A stretch of DNA of 64,000 nt from JBBQER01 sp052148155 (GCA_052148155.1 JBKQIY010000233.1:1-64000); one strand, 5' to 3'; counted from the first letter of the stretch, positions 1 to 9,778 are shown. Notes: generated from the sequence alone by a model not told the origin. Numbers and translations: made by a program.

Positions 1-180
1 TTCGTTCTCCTTCGACGGCACCTTCATACGCCCCGCACCGCTATGCCCACCCGGCGGTCAGTAAATCCCACACCGACCCTCAACGAGTCTGCCCACGGCT
101 GGTCGCTGGGTGTCACTACCTCTTTAGGCGAAACTGCTCGCAGAACACGAACGCAGCACCCCTCGCCCTCCAAGCGCGAG

Positions 181-795
181 CTATCCCACAGCTCCCTGTC
201 TCTCGACGTCGTGTCGGAAACCATACTGAACGGACTCGCTGGCGAAAGTGTGGAACTGGTCGTACATGGAGATCAGCCACTCGGGAACATCTTCGGCGCG
301 AGATCCGCCGGTACCGACGTCCGATTCATTCGCCAAAGTGAGATCGACGAAATCTTGGACCTGTCGGTCAGACGGCGAGAACATGTGCGTCGTATATCTG
401 TTACGAAAGGAGAACGCGGCGCCCTTCGCGAGGCTCGGATAGACAAACCCGCGATCACACGACGCGTACAGATAGACCAAGGCCTCCACGTCACGACCGA
501 CAGCAGCCGACAGAAGGTCCCGCTCGTCGAGCCCCATCAGCGCGGTAGCGAAGCCATCGGTTCCGTAGGTCGCGTGACACAGCCCGGCGATCGATACCGT
601 CTCCGAGCAGCCCCAGGATCGAAGCCGCCCTTCGGTACGCTCCAGATGGTCGAGCAGGCAACCGTTCACGTGTTCGATCTCCGCGGCGCCGCGATCGCGG
701 AGAAGTCGAAGCGCTTGAGTTCTCCGAACGTGGTCGATGGAGCCGGCAGCCGCAACCTTCGACTCCTTCGACTCACACGACGAATCCGTACGCAT
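181..795 (-). CDS. DUF6817 family protein
   Basis: A 204-aa soluble protein of unknown biochemical role. Residues about 40-80 carry the block typical of DUF6817: an HxNG followed by LLDHL, then a segment reading LRSWGCSETVSIAGLCHA and YGTDGF, with several conserved His residues that could bind a metal. The start at 795 is preferred over longer in-frame options because AAGGAG lies seven bases upstream of it; the upstream extension is Arg-rich and unlike the family. It stands alone with no operon partner. The family assignment is by recalled motif pattern. Confidence 0.75.
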   Translation of the reverse strand: MRTDSSCESKESKVAAAGSIDHVRRTQALRLLRDRGAAEIEHVNGCLLDHLERTEGRLRSWGCSETVSIAGLCHATYGTDGFATALMGLDERDLLSAAVGRDVEALVYLYASCDRGFVYPSLAKGAAFSFRNRYTTHMFSPSDRQVQDFVDLTLANESDVGTGGSRAEDVPEWLISMYDQFHTFASESVQYGFRHDVERQGAVG

Positions 796-1304
796 CTTCC
801 GCTCCTTGTCTCCACGTCGTCCCCGACGTTTCGCTTCCACGCAACAGGTGGATCGTAACTCTGTCGGTGACGCCCGCGATCTTCCGCGACATGTTCGGTC
901 GTGGACGGTCGTGCGTTCTTGCATCAACACGACTGACTTGTCGACCGTGCATTCGGCCGGCTCGGAGACAATGGCCCGACGCCTACCTCGCCGGCACGTT
1001 GCGCTCGCACCCGGGGGTCACGGATCAAGCGGTATCCCATGTCGGAAAACGCCTGAGGTGGTGCTGGCATGCACGAAGCGGCCAGCACACTTCACGTCCC
1101 GCCCCGCGTACAGGACCACTGGCAGGGACCGGATTGGTGGACGCAAAGGGCTAGAAACCCTCAAAGCAACCCGCCGAGCGGATACACCGCGCGCGTAAGT
1201 CCGTCGGCATCCCGTGCGCGGGTGGGCTGTGTCCCGACGCGGACGCAGAAGTCGTCAGAATCACGAAGGCGCCGCCGCGCCCGGTGAGCCGGGGGGCGTC
1301 CGCC
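796..1304. other. Intergenic stretch, no gene seen
   Basis: About 500 bp between two minus-strand genes. Open frames here give only Arg/Pro/Ser-rich translations with no motif, typical of non-coding frames in high-GC DNA. No tRNA-like fold or repeat was recognised. Confidence 0.5.
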
Positions 1305-1508
1305 TCAACTATCGGTCGTTCCACCTATGAAGCGCTTCCGCCAGCGGTAGACGACGACGCCTGCCAGGATGCCCGCGAGCCCGCCGACCCAGGGGCTGAT
1401 GAAGCCCACGAAGATGGCACCAGCGACGAATGCGGCTAAGCCATACGCCCATGGCTCCTCAAACCACCGGGCAGGACCTCGGGCATCGTCTGGCATGAAC
1501 CAAGACAC
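1305..1508 (-). CDS. Small membrane protein
   Basis: A 67-aa protein with a short polar N-terminus (about 20 residues), two hydrophobic segments at roughly 23-38 and 41-56 separated by a Pro-Trp turn, and a basic tail (YRWRKR). It looks like a two-pass membrane hairpin. The start is GTG at 1508; an ATG four codons in (1496) is an alternative. No family is recognised. It is not clearly co-transcribed with the downstream gene. Confidence 0.55.
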   Translation of the reverse strand: MSWFMPDDARGPARWFEEPWAYGLAAFVAGAIFVGFISPWVGGLAGILAGVVVYRWRKRFIGGTTDS

Positions 1509-1532
1509 TACGACGCCGCGGCCACGCGCCTC

Positions 1533-1889
1533 TCAGCGGAACCCGAATGGCAGCTCATGGTGCGTTCCACCGCAAATGTCGACGCGCGCCAGTTCAACGA
1601 AACCAACGACGAACCACCTCGTCACCCCAGCTAGACGCGGTGAGATAGACCTGATCTGCGAGGTACGCACGTCGCTCGCGGTCGGTGCCTCGGTGATGCT
1701 CGGGTTTGTACTGGTTGTGGCAGCGACGCTCGGTCCGTCGTGCGGACGTGCGCGAGCACCCGTCGTCGACAAGATGATGACGCCTTCCCGGATCGCGAAC
1801 TCCGAGCCGTCGACTTCGACACGGTAGAGCAACTCCCTGGCAGCCTGCGTCGGTACGAGGAGTGACGTCACCAAGCGATCTGCGCGCAC
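1533..1889 (-). CDS. Possible hypothetical protein, or a gene remnant
   Basis: An in-frame GTG at 1889 opens a 118-aa frame. Its first 40 residues look protein-like (LVPTQAARELLYRVEVDG, then a FAIREGVIIL stretch), and so do its last 25 (VGFVELARVDICGGTHHELP). The middle is low-complexity Thr/Ser/Ala. It lies just beyond the stop of the beta-lactamase-type gene on the same strand. It could be a decayed gene stitched from two pieces. No family is recognised. Confidence 0.25.
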   Translation of the reverse strand: MRADRLVTSLLVPTQAARELLYRVEVDGSEFAIREGVIILSTTGARARPHDGPSVAATTSTNPSITEAPTASDVRTSQIRSISPRLAGVTRWFVVGFVELARVDICGGTHHELPFGFR

Positions 1890-1939
1890 GAAGTGGACGT
1901 CGACATCGCGGTCGAGCGGCTGACCGTTGTCGCGTCGCG

Positions 1940-3166
1940 TCAGTCGACGATCGAGGAGTAGATGAGTGCTTTGAGCTGACCGCGGAAGTTGAAAGTGCCT
2001 GACGGTATGAGCTGGGTCATGAAGACGACGACGAGCTCCTCGGCGGGGTCGATCCAGAACGCTGTCGAGGCTGCGCCGCCCCACATGAACTCGCCGAATG
2101 AACCGGCGGCGGCATTGGCGACGGGACCGTTGCTGACCGCGACGGTAAGTCCGAAACCCATCCCGTCGAAGCCGACCTCGCCGTAACCGCCGGGTAACGC
2201 GACTGCGAGCAGATCGGCGCCGCCCGGCAGGTGGTTCGAGCTCATGAGTTCTACGGTCTTGCGGCCGAGGATGCGGGTGCCGTCGAGTTCGCCGCCGTTC
2301 GCCAGCATCTGGGTGAATCGCAGGTAGTCGGCGGTGGTGCCGAGCAGACCGCCGCCGCCCGACAGAAGCGACGGCTGGCGGGTCAGTCGTGTGGTCTGGG
2401 GATCGTCGACGAGTTGGAGCTGCTTGTCCTCGCCGCGCCGGTAGAGCGCGGCGAGGCGACCGACCTTCGTCTCGGGCACCGAGAAGCCGGTGTCGCCCAT
2501 GTCGAGCGGATCGAAGATCGCAGATTGGAGGTAGTCGTCGAAGCGTTGACCGGAGATGACCTCGACGAGTCGGGCGCACACGTCGGTCGACCATGAGTAC
2601 AGCCAATGCGTGCCCGGGTGAAAACGCAGCGGCTCGGGCGCCAGGGCCTCCATCAACGTCTGCAACGTGGCGCCCTTACCCAGCCCGGACGCGCGTCCGC
2701 GAGTTCCGATGCTCGCGAGATCGAGACGCGCGCTGCGCGGGCCGTAGCCGATGCCCGTCATGTGCATCATCGCGTCGCGGATCGAGATAGGACGGTGCGG
2801 GTCGACGAGTTGCGCGGTTCCGTCGTCGAGACGTTCCTTCACCTTCATGTTCGTGAACTCGGGCAGATATCTATGTATGGGGTCGTTCAGCTGGAAGCAG
2901 CCGCGCTCGTAGAGGCTTAGGAGCGCGGTTCCCGTGATGGGCTTCGTCATCGAGTAGAGCCGCCAGATCGTGTCGTCCTCGACCGCACGCCCGCGCTCGC
3001 GGTCCCGCATGCCGAGTGAACGAAAGTGCGCGAGGTGCCCGTGGCGCATGACCGCGACCTGACATCCGGCAATCTTGTGCTGCTCGACGTAGCGGGTCTG
3101 GAGGTGGTCGTCGATCCGCTCGAGGCGTGCCGCATCGAGACCTGCTGCGTCGGGATCGATCTTCAT
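1940..3166 (-). CDS. Serine hydrolase, class C beta-lactamase/EstB family
   Basis: A 408-aa protein of the beta-lactamase-related esterase/penicillin-binding group. The SxxK motif is SMTK at residues 72-75, giving Ser72 as nucleophile and Lys75 as general base. A YSWSTD segment near residue 190 fits the second catalytic Tyr, and a Gly-rich SGGGGLLGT stretch follows near 305. Length fits the EstB-like subfamily. No signal peptide is seen from this start, so it is probably cytoplasmic and likelier an esterase than an antibiotic-resistance enzyme. The start at 3166 has GAGG upstream and begins just before the conserved domain. Substrate unknown. Confidence 0.85.
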   Translation of the reverse strand: MKIDPDAAGLDAARLERIDDHLQTRYVEQHKIAGCQVAVMRHGHLAHFRSLGMRDRERGRAVEDDTIWRLYSMTKPITGTALLSLYERGCFQLNDPIHRYLPEFTNMKVKERLDDGTAQLVDPHRPISIRDAMMHMTGIGYGPRSARLDLASIGTRGRASGLGKGATLQTLMEALAPEPLRFHPGTHWLYSWSTDVCARLVEVISGQRFDDYLQSAIFDPLDMGDTGFSVPETKVGRLAALYRRGEDKQLQLVDDPQTTRLTRQPSLLSGGGGLLGTTADYLRFTQMLANGGELDGTRILGRKTVELMSSNHLPGGADLLAVALPGGYGEVGFDGMGFGLTVAVSNGPVANAAAGSFGEFMWGGAASTAFWIDPAEELVVVFMTQLIPSGTFNFRGQLKALIYSSIVD

Positions 3167-3586
3167 GAGCCCCTCGGTATCTGACGTGTCGCGGCAACCA
3201 AGCCGCGCGAGGACAGGCGCGCCAACAAGGGACAACCATATGACCTGCCTCCGCTGTCGCGCATCGGAGTCGAGGAACAGCCCCAGAATCCAACGGTGCT
3301 GTTGGCGATTCGTCTTCGGGGAGTCGAAGGAGCATGCACGTCTGCAGGCGCACACCAGTGCCGAACGCGTCACCGGCCCCAAGGAACGTCAAACGTGGCA
3401 GCGCCCATCCCGCATCTCCTGACCGGCAGTCGCTGCCCGCTCCCGTAGACGTCGAATCGGCCCGAGCTTGCGGAGCACTCACCGTTTCTCAGGTTCTCAC
3501 CGCCCCACGACGGCGCGGCCGCGGTCTCGTTCAGACCAACCCAAGGCGTCACGTCAATCTCTACAAGACAGCCCGCGCTCGCCAGC
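3167..3586. other. Intergenic stretch, no gene seen
   Basis: About 420 bp upstream of the hydrolase gene. It should hold that gene's promoter. No open frame resembles a protein family, and the sequence merges at its right end into the kinase-gene fragment. Confidence 0.45.
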
Positions 3587-3734
3587 TGGTCGCCACGCGG
3601 CGCCTTCGCGAACTCCTCGCGGTGCACGACGCGGCTCCGCTGCACCCCGATGACGTGACTGTCGACAGCGGCGACCTCACTCCTGAACAGGCCGCCGGCC
3701 GCATCGCCCCGACCTCGCGCGCCGGAGCTGATGG
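3587..3734 (+). pseudogene. Fragment of a P-loop kinase gene (3' end only)
   Basis: Translated on the plus strand this gives the last ~45-50 codons of the kinase encoded intact at 15771-16322: RRLRELLAVHDAAPLHPDD, then a SGDLTPEQAAGRIA segment, against RRLRALLATHDAAPLHPDD and SGDLTPEEAAGRIA in the intact copy. There is no Walker A or N-terminal half upstream. The DNA similarity continues past the stop into the dispersed repeat, so the piece was copied together with flanking DNA rather than being a paralogue. Confidence 0.7.
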
Positions 3735-3812
3735 TCACCATGTTTCGTCCGGCCGTTGCGTGGTGTCCGCTCACGTCTTGGCGGGAGAGCGTCACCCGTT
3801 GCGCTGATAGCG
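3735..3812 (+). repeat. Dispersed repeat, copy A (left part)
   Basis: It matches the intergenic repeat at 16334 and 17475: TTCGTCCGGCCGTTGCG, then a GCTCACGT block, then AGAGCGTCACCCGTTGCGCTGA. It lacks the right-hand block with the GCGTTATGGCGTCACC core found in the other copies. It follows directly on the kinase fragment, as copy D follows the intact kinase gene. Confidence 0.65.
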
Positions 3813-3925
3813 AGCGTGGGCCCGGGTTTCCGAGTTCGGGCCGGTGAGAGACCTGATGTCTTGCCGAGCGGGAGTCGTTCGGCGATTCGGTGGGTCGGTT
3901 GGTCGTTTCGAGTACGGTCGGTGCG

Positions 3926-4771
3926 ATGATGGTGGCGCCGCGTTACGAGGGTCCACCGATCATTTCAATCGCGGGGCCGCCAGACGATCAGCTCGTGCCG
4001 GTGGTGCGACAGCGACGGCGTCTCGCCGCGATGCTCGTCGACCTTCGCGAGGACGATTGGCGCTCGGGGAGCCGATGTGACGCTTGGACCGTGCAGGACG
4101 TCGTCTCGCACCTCGTTGGCGTCAATGTTTTCTGGCGTGCGTCGGTGCTGGCCGGTCTCGCCGGAACTCCGACACGCGTGCTGGCCGGGTTCGATCCCGC
4201 GACAACGCCGGCGTTGATGGTCGCCCCGATGCGGGAACTGACTCCGACGGCAGTGCTCGACCAGTTCATCGAGTCGAACGAGGCGTTCTTGAGTGTGCTC
4301 GCCGACCTTGACGACGCGGGTTGGGCAATGTTGGCCGAGTCGCCCGCCGGTCACGTCCCGATCCGTTTGATCGCGTCTCACGCGCTGTGGGATTGCTGGA
4401 TTCACGAGCGCGACATCGCGCTCCCACTCGGGTTGACCCCGTCGACCGAACCCGACGAGGTTGAGGCTTCCTTGCGCTATGCGGCCGCGTTGAGTCCCGC
4501 GTTAGCGATCGCTACGGGACACGTTCTCACCGGACGGTTCGCTGTCCAGGCCACCAACCCCGAGCTGAGTTGCGTGCTGGAGGTTGGCGAGTCCGTCGCG
4601 GTGCGAGACGAGATCACTCCTCGCGAGGCGCCGTGTCTACGTGGAGACGCCGTCGCACTGATCGAAGCGTTGAGCATCCGCGCACCGCTGCCGGCAGCAA
4701 CGCCGTCAGCATGGGTCGGATTACTCGACGGACTCGCGACCGCGTTCACCGCCGAGTTACAAGGCAGCTAA
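3926..4771 (+). CDS. Maleylpyruvate isomerase N-terminal domain (MDMPI/DinB-like) protein
   Basis: A 281-aa protein. Residues about 25-170 match the mycothiol-dependent maleylpyruvate isomerase N-terminal fold: an early helix with LREDDW, the CDAWTVQDVVSHLVG segment with its metal-ligand-type His, and the later ASHALWDCWIHERDIALPLG block with a second and third His. The C-terminal part is variable, as in the family. Such proteins are metal-binding four-helix bundles; many act with mycothiol but most have no known substrate. Two ATG codons at 3926 and 3929 are possible starts; 3926 is used. Confidence 0.75.
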   Translation: MMVAPRYEGPPIISIAGPPDDQLVPVVRQRRRLAAMLVDLREDDWRSGSRCDAWTVQDVVSHLVGVNVFWRASVLAGLAGTPTRVLAGFDPATTPALMVAPMRELTPTAVLDQFIESNEAFLSVLADLDDAGWAMLAESPAGHVPIRLIASHALWDCWIHERDIALPLGLTPSTEPDEVEASLRYAAALSPALAIATGHVLTGRFAVQATNPELSCVLEVGESVAVRDEITPREAPCLRGDAVALIEALSIRAPLPAATPSAWVGLLDGLATAFTAELQGS

Positions 4772-5097
4772 CAGAACGCTCCCGCAGGCCAAGGTCCGTT
4801 TGTCGCACAAGCTCGTCCCCACCGATCGGCTCAGAACGAGAACGCGTGGCTCCGGTCAACGCGCCTCGGGTATCGCGAGATCGTCTTCGATCGCCGGCAC
4901 TGGGCGTTCGCAGTCGTCGGTGTGACGGTGTGCGAACATCACGAAGCCGCACGACGACCGGACCCCTCACTCGCACGCGCGCCAGCCAACACGGACGGCA
5001 ATGAACACCGGGCCGACATCTCGCATTCGATGTGGGGAGTCGACCGGAGACCGCGTTGGGCCGTCATGACGCGGTGAGTGGACGTAGGATTCGCCTC
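4772..5097. other. Intergenic stretch, no gene seen
   Basis: About 325 bp. One frame gives a mildly protein-like segment (RLGYREIVFDRRHWAF near 4862-4910) without a start codon or a recognisable family. It may be a relic, but this cannot be supported. Confidence 0.35.
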
Positions 5098-5938
5098 GTG
5101 CGAGTCCGAGTCGGTGACGTGTCTTTGTGGTTCGACATTGAGGGATCCGCGCTGGTCGTTGACGGCGCGGTCATGCGCGAGCGACCGACGCTTGTGTTGC
5201 TCCACGGCGGCCCGGGCTTCGATCATTCGTCGTTCAAGCCCGACTATGGCTGCCTTGCTGAAGTCGCACAGATCGTCTATCTCGATCATCGAGGAAACGG
5301 ACGCAGCGATCGCGGTGATCCGTCCGACTGGCGTCTTGACGTATGGGCCGACGATGTGCGCGCCTTTTGCGATGCGCTCGGTATCGAGCGGCCAATCGTG
5401 CTGGGTTGGTCGTTCGGAGGGATGGTCGCGATGGCTTACGTTGCCCGGCACCCCGATCACCCGGCCAAACTTATTCTGCAATCGACGATGGCGCGCCTGA
5501 ACGTGCAAAGGATCACTGAGGGCTTTCGTCGTGCTGGGGGCGACGACGCGGCGGAAGTCGCGCAGGATTTCTGGTCTCGCGGCGACCCTGCCGCGATGGC
5601 GGCATACGCCACTACATGTCTTCCGCTCTACAGCGCCAACCCGCCCGACCAGGAGGTGCTGAGCCGCTACGAACTCAACCTCGAACTCCTTATGGACCCG
5701 GCCCGGGGTTCTGCGTGACATGGACATGCTGCCGGGCCTCGCGGCCGTCAAATGTCCGACACTCGTCATCGCCGGCGAAGACGACCCAATCTGCACGATC
5801 GACGACATGCAAGATGTCGTCGATGCCCTGCCGAGAGAACATGTCCGCTTCGAGCGAATCGCCAACGGAGGACACTTCCTCAATCGAGACGACCCCGAAC
5901 GCTTCTTCGCCTTGGTACGCGACTTCGTCAGCATCTAA
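5098..5938 (+). pseudogene. Alpha/beta hydrolase (proline-iminopeptidase-like), one frameshift
   Basis: The first frame (5098-5718) has the alpha/beta-hydrolase core: HGGPG (oxyanion region), LDHRGNGRSD, and the nucleophile elbow GWSFGG. It then ends in a premature TGA. The remaining part continues one frame over, with VLRDMDMLPGLAAVKCPTLV, then AGEDDP (acid residue) and NGGHF (catalytic His). The two parts join near 5695-5705 in a C/G-rich run, so one inserted or deleted base explains the break. It is either a real recent inactivation or a sequencing error; all catalytic residues are otherwise present. The start is GTG at 5098. Confidence 0.8.
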
Positions 5939-6324
5939 TCGACGCCGACTGCACGGCAACCACCTGCTCCAGACGTATCGACATTCCGAGTCGGCGTTCC
6001 CGCGGCGTTCGCGGTCGCTGGTGCGTGGCCCAGCGTCGACGTCGTCCGCAGCCTCCTCGGCCAGTAGATCGAGATCTCACACTGGCCAGGCCCCAATGCA
6101 AGGCCATCGGCATCCTTGGCACTATCGACCCGTGGGAGCGACCGGATATCCCCCCACGCCGCACCGCCCCAGCAAACTCGTCGCCTGATGCGAACCGCTG
6201 CGCACAAGACATGACAGGACGGACTCGCACGCGGCACACACCTGCGCACCCACGCCGGCCCTGTTCAAGTCGATCGTTGGACGGTCCGAGAATGGTCTGC
6301 GACCAAAACACGGAGAGGAGTCCG
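5939..6324. other. Intergenic stretch upstream of the GH43-like gene
   Basis: About 385 bp without a credible gene. It should carry the promoter of the secreted glycosidase-like gene. The strong GGAGAGGAG ribosome-binding site of that gene is at its right end (6312-6320). Confidence 0.45.
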
Positions 6325-7371
6325 ATGCCGCGAGGGCGCGTCTGCGTGATCGCCACCGTGCTGTTGGCGTGGCTCGTCGTTGGTCCGACAACACCCGCCG
6401 GCGCGCTCGGCTCGATCCAGGTGGTCACGCATCCGGACATGCCCTCGTTCGCGCCGAGCTGGGCGAACAACGCGCAGGACCAGGCCGGACCCGACCCTGA
6501 CGTCGTGCGCTTCGGCACTTCGTATTACGCGTACACGACCGGGACGACGTGGGGGAACCACATCGGCGTGCTCCGCTCGAGCGCGCCGGCCAGCGGCTAC
6601 GAGACAATCACCGGCAAGCCCTATGGCTCTTCTGCCTTCCCGTCAGTCCCGTGGAACCAGACCGTCCGGCCGTGGCAGGTGAACAGCACCCAGAACGCGC
6701 CGGGCGTGTTCCGGTACGACGGCCGCTACATCATGTACTACACCGCGCAGGCCGCTTCGGGGCACGATGGCCACTACTGCCTCTCGCGCGCGACTGCCCG
6801 CAATCCTGCCGGGCCGTTCGTGGACCGGTCGAACGGCCCGTGGATGTGCATGGACGGAGCGGGCGGCGTGATCGATCCGAGCCCGTACGTCGACGCGCAC
6901 GGCCAGGCTTGGCTTTACGTCAAGACGTACGACTTGGTAGAGCGCGGCCCGGAACCCGCGCGGATTTGGGTGATGCGCTTGAGCCGCGACGGTCTGAACC
7001 GCGTGTCATCCCCGGTGCCAGTGTTATCGCAGTCGTCGATGTCGAGCCCGTACGAGACGGTCGAGAACCCGCAAATGCTCCAGGTCGGCAACACGTACCT
7101 TCTGTTGTTCTCTCGCGGTTCGTGGAACTCGAGCAACTATCGCCAGGGCTACGCGATCTGCTCCGGGCCGGCGGGCGGCTGTCATGAGACTGACGATGGC
7201 TTCCTCCGGTCCTATGGCAGTGTGCTCGGTCCGGGTGGCGGCACGATGTTCACCGACCCGCGCGGACATCTCTACATCGCGTATGACGGTTGGCACGGCG
7301 CGTCGTCGTGTACGGGCGACAGTGCGAGTTGCGCCCGCATGCTGTTCGTCGCCCGCGTGAACTTCTCCTGA
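6325..7371 (+). CDS. Secreted GH43-like beta-propeller glycosidase
   Basis: A 348-aa exported protein. Residues 1-30 form a Sec signal peptide (basic start, a VIATVLLAWLVVG core and an Ala-rich cleavage region ending near PAGALG). The rest fits the five-bladed propeller of GH43 and related clans: GPDPDVVRFGTSYYAYTT carries the general-base Asp, a DPSPYVD segment the second Asp, and VENPQML the Glu expected as acid. Family members act on arabinan- or xylan-type polysaccharides; the actual substrate is unknown. The start has an excellent ribosome-binding site (GGAGAGGAG, 4-nt gap). It is transcribed alone and converges on the next gene. Confidence 0.8.
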   Translation: MPRGRVCVIATVLLAWLVVGPTTPAGALGSIQVVTHPDMPSFAPSWANNAQDQAGPDPDVVRFGTSYYAYTTGTTWGNHIGVLRSSAPASGYETITGKPYGSSAFPSVPWNQTVRPWQVNSTQNAPGVFRYDGRYIMYYTAQAASGHDGHYCLSRATARNPAGPFVDRSNGPWMCMDGAGGVIDPSPYVDAHGQAWLYVKTYDLVERGPEPARIWVMRLSRDGLNRVSSPVPVLSQSSMSSPYETVENPQMLQVGNTYLLLFSRGSWNSSNYRQGYAICSGPAGGCHETDDGFLRSYGSVLGPGGGTMFTDPRGHLYIAYDGWHGASSCTGDSASCARMLFVARVNFS

Positions 7372-7431
7372 TCGGCCAGGCGTGGCAAGAACGGTCCAGA
7401 ACGGGGTTCCGCAACGACCGAGCGAACCGCG

Positions 7432-9360
7432 TCAAGAACGGCTAACCTCCAGGTCGAGGACTTTCGATAGGTCCTCGTTGGACAGAGCGGTTTGACCGTT
7501 CGGGAAGTCGTAATGGTTCCAGCCGTCGCACGGGACGAGGGCTTCGATCGTGTTGCCGGTGTCGAGCGCCTCGACTCGGCACTCGTACCACGTCTGAGTC
7601 AGTGTTCGAGGTGGTAGCTGGCCTTGTGAAGCGATCGTCACACCTACCGCGATCTGGACCGGCCCGCTTCGACCGACCTGTGCTGGTGTGATGGTCCACG
7701 ACCCGTGCAGCGAACCGCGCCCGGAGGTAGCGAATGATGGCGGCCCGTTGCCCACGCGGAGGTAGGTTGACGCCGCGTTCTCGCTCCTCACAGTTGCATG
7801 TAGCCGAAACCTCAGCGTTCGGCCCCGCACGACGGTCAGCTGCACGCGGTCCCGAATCGTCGGCCCGAATAGGTCTCCGAACTTCCGGTACTCGCGCACG
7901 AGGAACGCGACGCGGCGTGGGTAGCGGGCAACGAGTTCGAGCCGCTTTCCTGGGATGTCGAGCGCGATGAGGTGCGTGCCGGACAGCCGATAATCGTTCG
8001 CATATCCGAGGTATGGCGCACCGGGTGCGTCGGAAGGAGTGAGCGTGAGGGTCGGCTGCGACGACGATGGTTCGGCGAGTTCCACGTCGGCTGAGCGGGC
8101 CCGACCCTCCTGCTTGGCATACGAGAGCACGTTGAGCGAAGCGACGCCCGCCCAGACCGTGGCGACCGCCGCGAGGCCAATCAGCCAGGGCGCTCGCAGC
8201 CTGACACTCGTCATGCCCCACGCGGCGAGTACGCACAGCGGCGCAAGCGCGGCGTAGTCGTAGAACGGACCCAGCGCGCGGTCGATCCCGAAGAGCTCAG
8301 CGTTAGCCGTGGCCCACCAGAAGAAGTAGCCGCCGAACACGACCACGCACATACTTACCAGAAGCCAGCAGCAGGGATCGCCGCGACGACACCAAAGTGC
8401 CGCGACCACGAAGAACAAAACCAGCGGTGCGAGAGCGACGAACCGTGGCATCAGCGCGAGGTCATGGCCGAGCGTCGACCACGCTCGTCCAACGGTGTAG
8501 TGAAGCTCGTAGGAATGCCCCGTGTCGGGCGTGACGTAGCTCGAACGCCAGCCGAACAAGAACGTATCCGTCTTGCCCGAAACGCCGTACGGTAGCCGCA
8601 GCGGGTTTCCCGTCACCGCGGCGTCGTACGCGAGCAGGATCGCCGCGAACGGCGCCGCGCCGGCAATGAAGGCGAGCAGAACCCGCGGACGCGCAAGCTC
8701 CGTCCGCATCGTCGTCACGAGATAGACGAGCACCGGTACAACCGCGAGCGCGGCATCGAACGGCCGATGCAGCGCCGCCAGGCCGACCAGCATCCCACCG
8801 ACGACCCACGCCATCGCCGTGCGCACGCGCGCAGCCCTCAGCAGTGCGGCGGCGGCGCCGGTGCAAAGCACAAACGAGAGCTGGTAACCAAGGAGCGAGG
8901 CGCCCTGAACCCAAGTGAAGGGCGAGCCAAGGGCGAGCGCCGCCGCGAGCAGCGCGACGCGACGTTCTTTCGTTATCTCCCAACCGAGCCACGCGACCGC
9001 GATCACGCCTGCGCCGCTGCACAGCATTCGCAGCGGCAGACTCGATCCGAACAGCCAGTCCGAGGCCGCAATCGCGGCCGGCCACTCAGGCTGATACTTG
9101 AACACGACGCGATCGCCACGTACTCCGCTCAGAAACGGAACAAAAAATGGGACGCGGGAAGAGGCATCGAGGTAGAGATGCCCCTCCCGCAGCGCGTTCG
9201 CCTGGGTCTGGTACGAGACCTCGTCCAGATCCGTAGTCCCGTGAGGAAATACCACCTCGGCCATCGCAGCCGTACCCGCCATCGCGAAAAGCGCCAGCAG
9301 GACGAGCCCGAGCCGAGCCTTCGACTCCACCGCCGCACGCAAAGTCGCGAGCCGAGCCAT
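7432..9360 (-). CDS. Polytopic membrane protein, GT-C glycosyltransferase-like (GT39/PMT type)
   Basis: A 642-aa protein. One N-terminal membrane helix is followed by an extracytoplasmic loop with TTDLDEVSYQTQANAL, placed like the acidic DxD/DE motif of GT-C enzymes. About ten further hydrophobic segments run to residue ~420. The last ~220 residues form a beta-rich soluble domain (RLELVARYPRRVAFLVREY onward) that probably faces outside. GT-C enzymes move sugars from polyprenyl-phosphate donors to proteins, lipids or polysaccharides; the acceptor is unknown. It stands alone, with its stop 60 bp from the convergent GH43-like gene. Confidence 0.7.
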   Translation of the reverse strand: MARLATLRAAVESKARLGLVLLALFAMAGTAAMAEVVFPHGTTDLDEVSYQTQANALREGHLYLDASSRVPFFVPFLSGVRGDRVVFKYQPEWPAAIAASDWLFGSSLPLRMLCSGAGVIAVAWLGWEITKERRVALLAAALALGSPFTWVQGASLLGYQLSFVLCTGAAAALLRAARVRTAMAWVVGGMLVGLAALHRPFDAALAVVPVLVYLVTTMRTELARPRVLLAFIAGAAPFAAILLAYDAAVTGNPLRLPYGVSGKTDTFLFGWRSSYVTPDTGHSYELHYTVGRAWSTLGHDLALMPRFVALAPLVLFFVVAALWCRRGDPCCWLLVSMCVVVFGGYFFWWATANAELFGIDRALGPFYDYAALAPLCVLAAWGMTSVRLRAPWLIGLAAVATVWAGVASLNVLSYAKQEGRARSADVELAEPSSSQPTLTLTPSDAPGAPYLGYANDYRLSGTHLIALDIPGKRLELVARYPRRVAFLVREYRKFGDLFGPTIRDRVQLTVVRGRTLRFRLHATVRSENAASTYLRVGNGPPSFATSGRGSLHGSWTITPAQVGRSGPVQIAVGVTIASQGQLPPRTLTQTWYECRVEALDTGNTIEALVPCDGWNHYDFPNGQTALSNEDLSKVLDLEVSRS

Positions 9361-9442
9361 CTCAGCAACCTACAGATCGCGCTCAGCCGGCGTCGCGTTC
9401 GATCGTTGTGCCAGATGACAATCACCCTGACTCGTCCTCAGC

Positions 9443-9745
9443 ATGAGCATGCGCGTCCACCGTGACCTACTCGACCACGGTAACGACTCGCGGTTCTCGT
9501 ACGCAGACTGCACCTGTCGGAAACCCGTGCACCTTGTCCTGTCGGGTCACGTCCATCAACAATTCGATGTGACGCGCAGAGGCGTCAGATTCATCGGGGC
9601 GCGGTCGACGTTCCGTCAGCTACGCCACGGCGGCGACCCGCGTTGCACCGATACCGGCGAGTACCCGCGGCACGGCTCTACGACCTCCTCGAGGACGGTG
9701 AAGTCTCACGGCTTTCGTTCGCGCCGGCTGAAGCCCGACCTCGAC
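9443..9745 (+). pseudogene. Remnant of a metallophosphoesterase (CpdA-like), C-terminal part
   Basis: The frame encodes VHLVLSGHVHQQFDVTRRG, then FIGARSTFRQL and DTGEYP. This is the GHxH metal-binding motif and following strand of CpdA-like calcineurin-family phosphodiesterases. After about 9670 the family pattern continues in the next frame as ARLYDLLEDGEVSRLSF, so a one-base frameshift is present. The N-terminal metal-binding half (DxH, GD, GNH motifs) is missing upstream, where the neighbouring gene's promoter lies. It is a truncated and frameshifted relic. Confidence 0.6.
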
Positions 9746-9778
9746 GCGGCCATCGTCGGATCGCCGGAACGGGTAAAA

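Noticed and set aside
4850..5080. A plus-strand frame with RLGYREIVFDRRHWAF
   Set aside because: No start codon, no recognised family, and only a short protein-like part.
5752..6324. An N-terminal extension of the GH43-like frame
   Set aside because: The extension is Arg-rich, while the ATG at 6325 has a perfect ribosome-binding site followed by a signal peptide.
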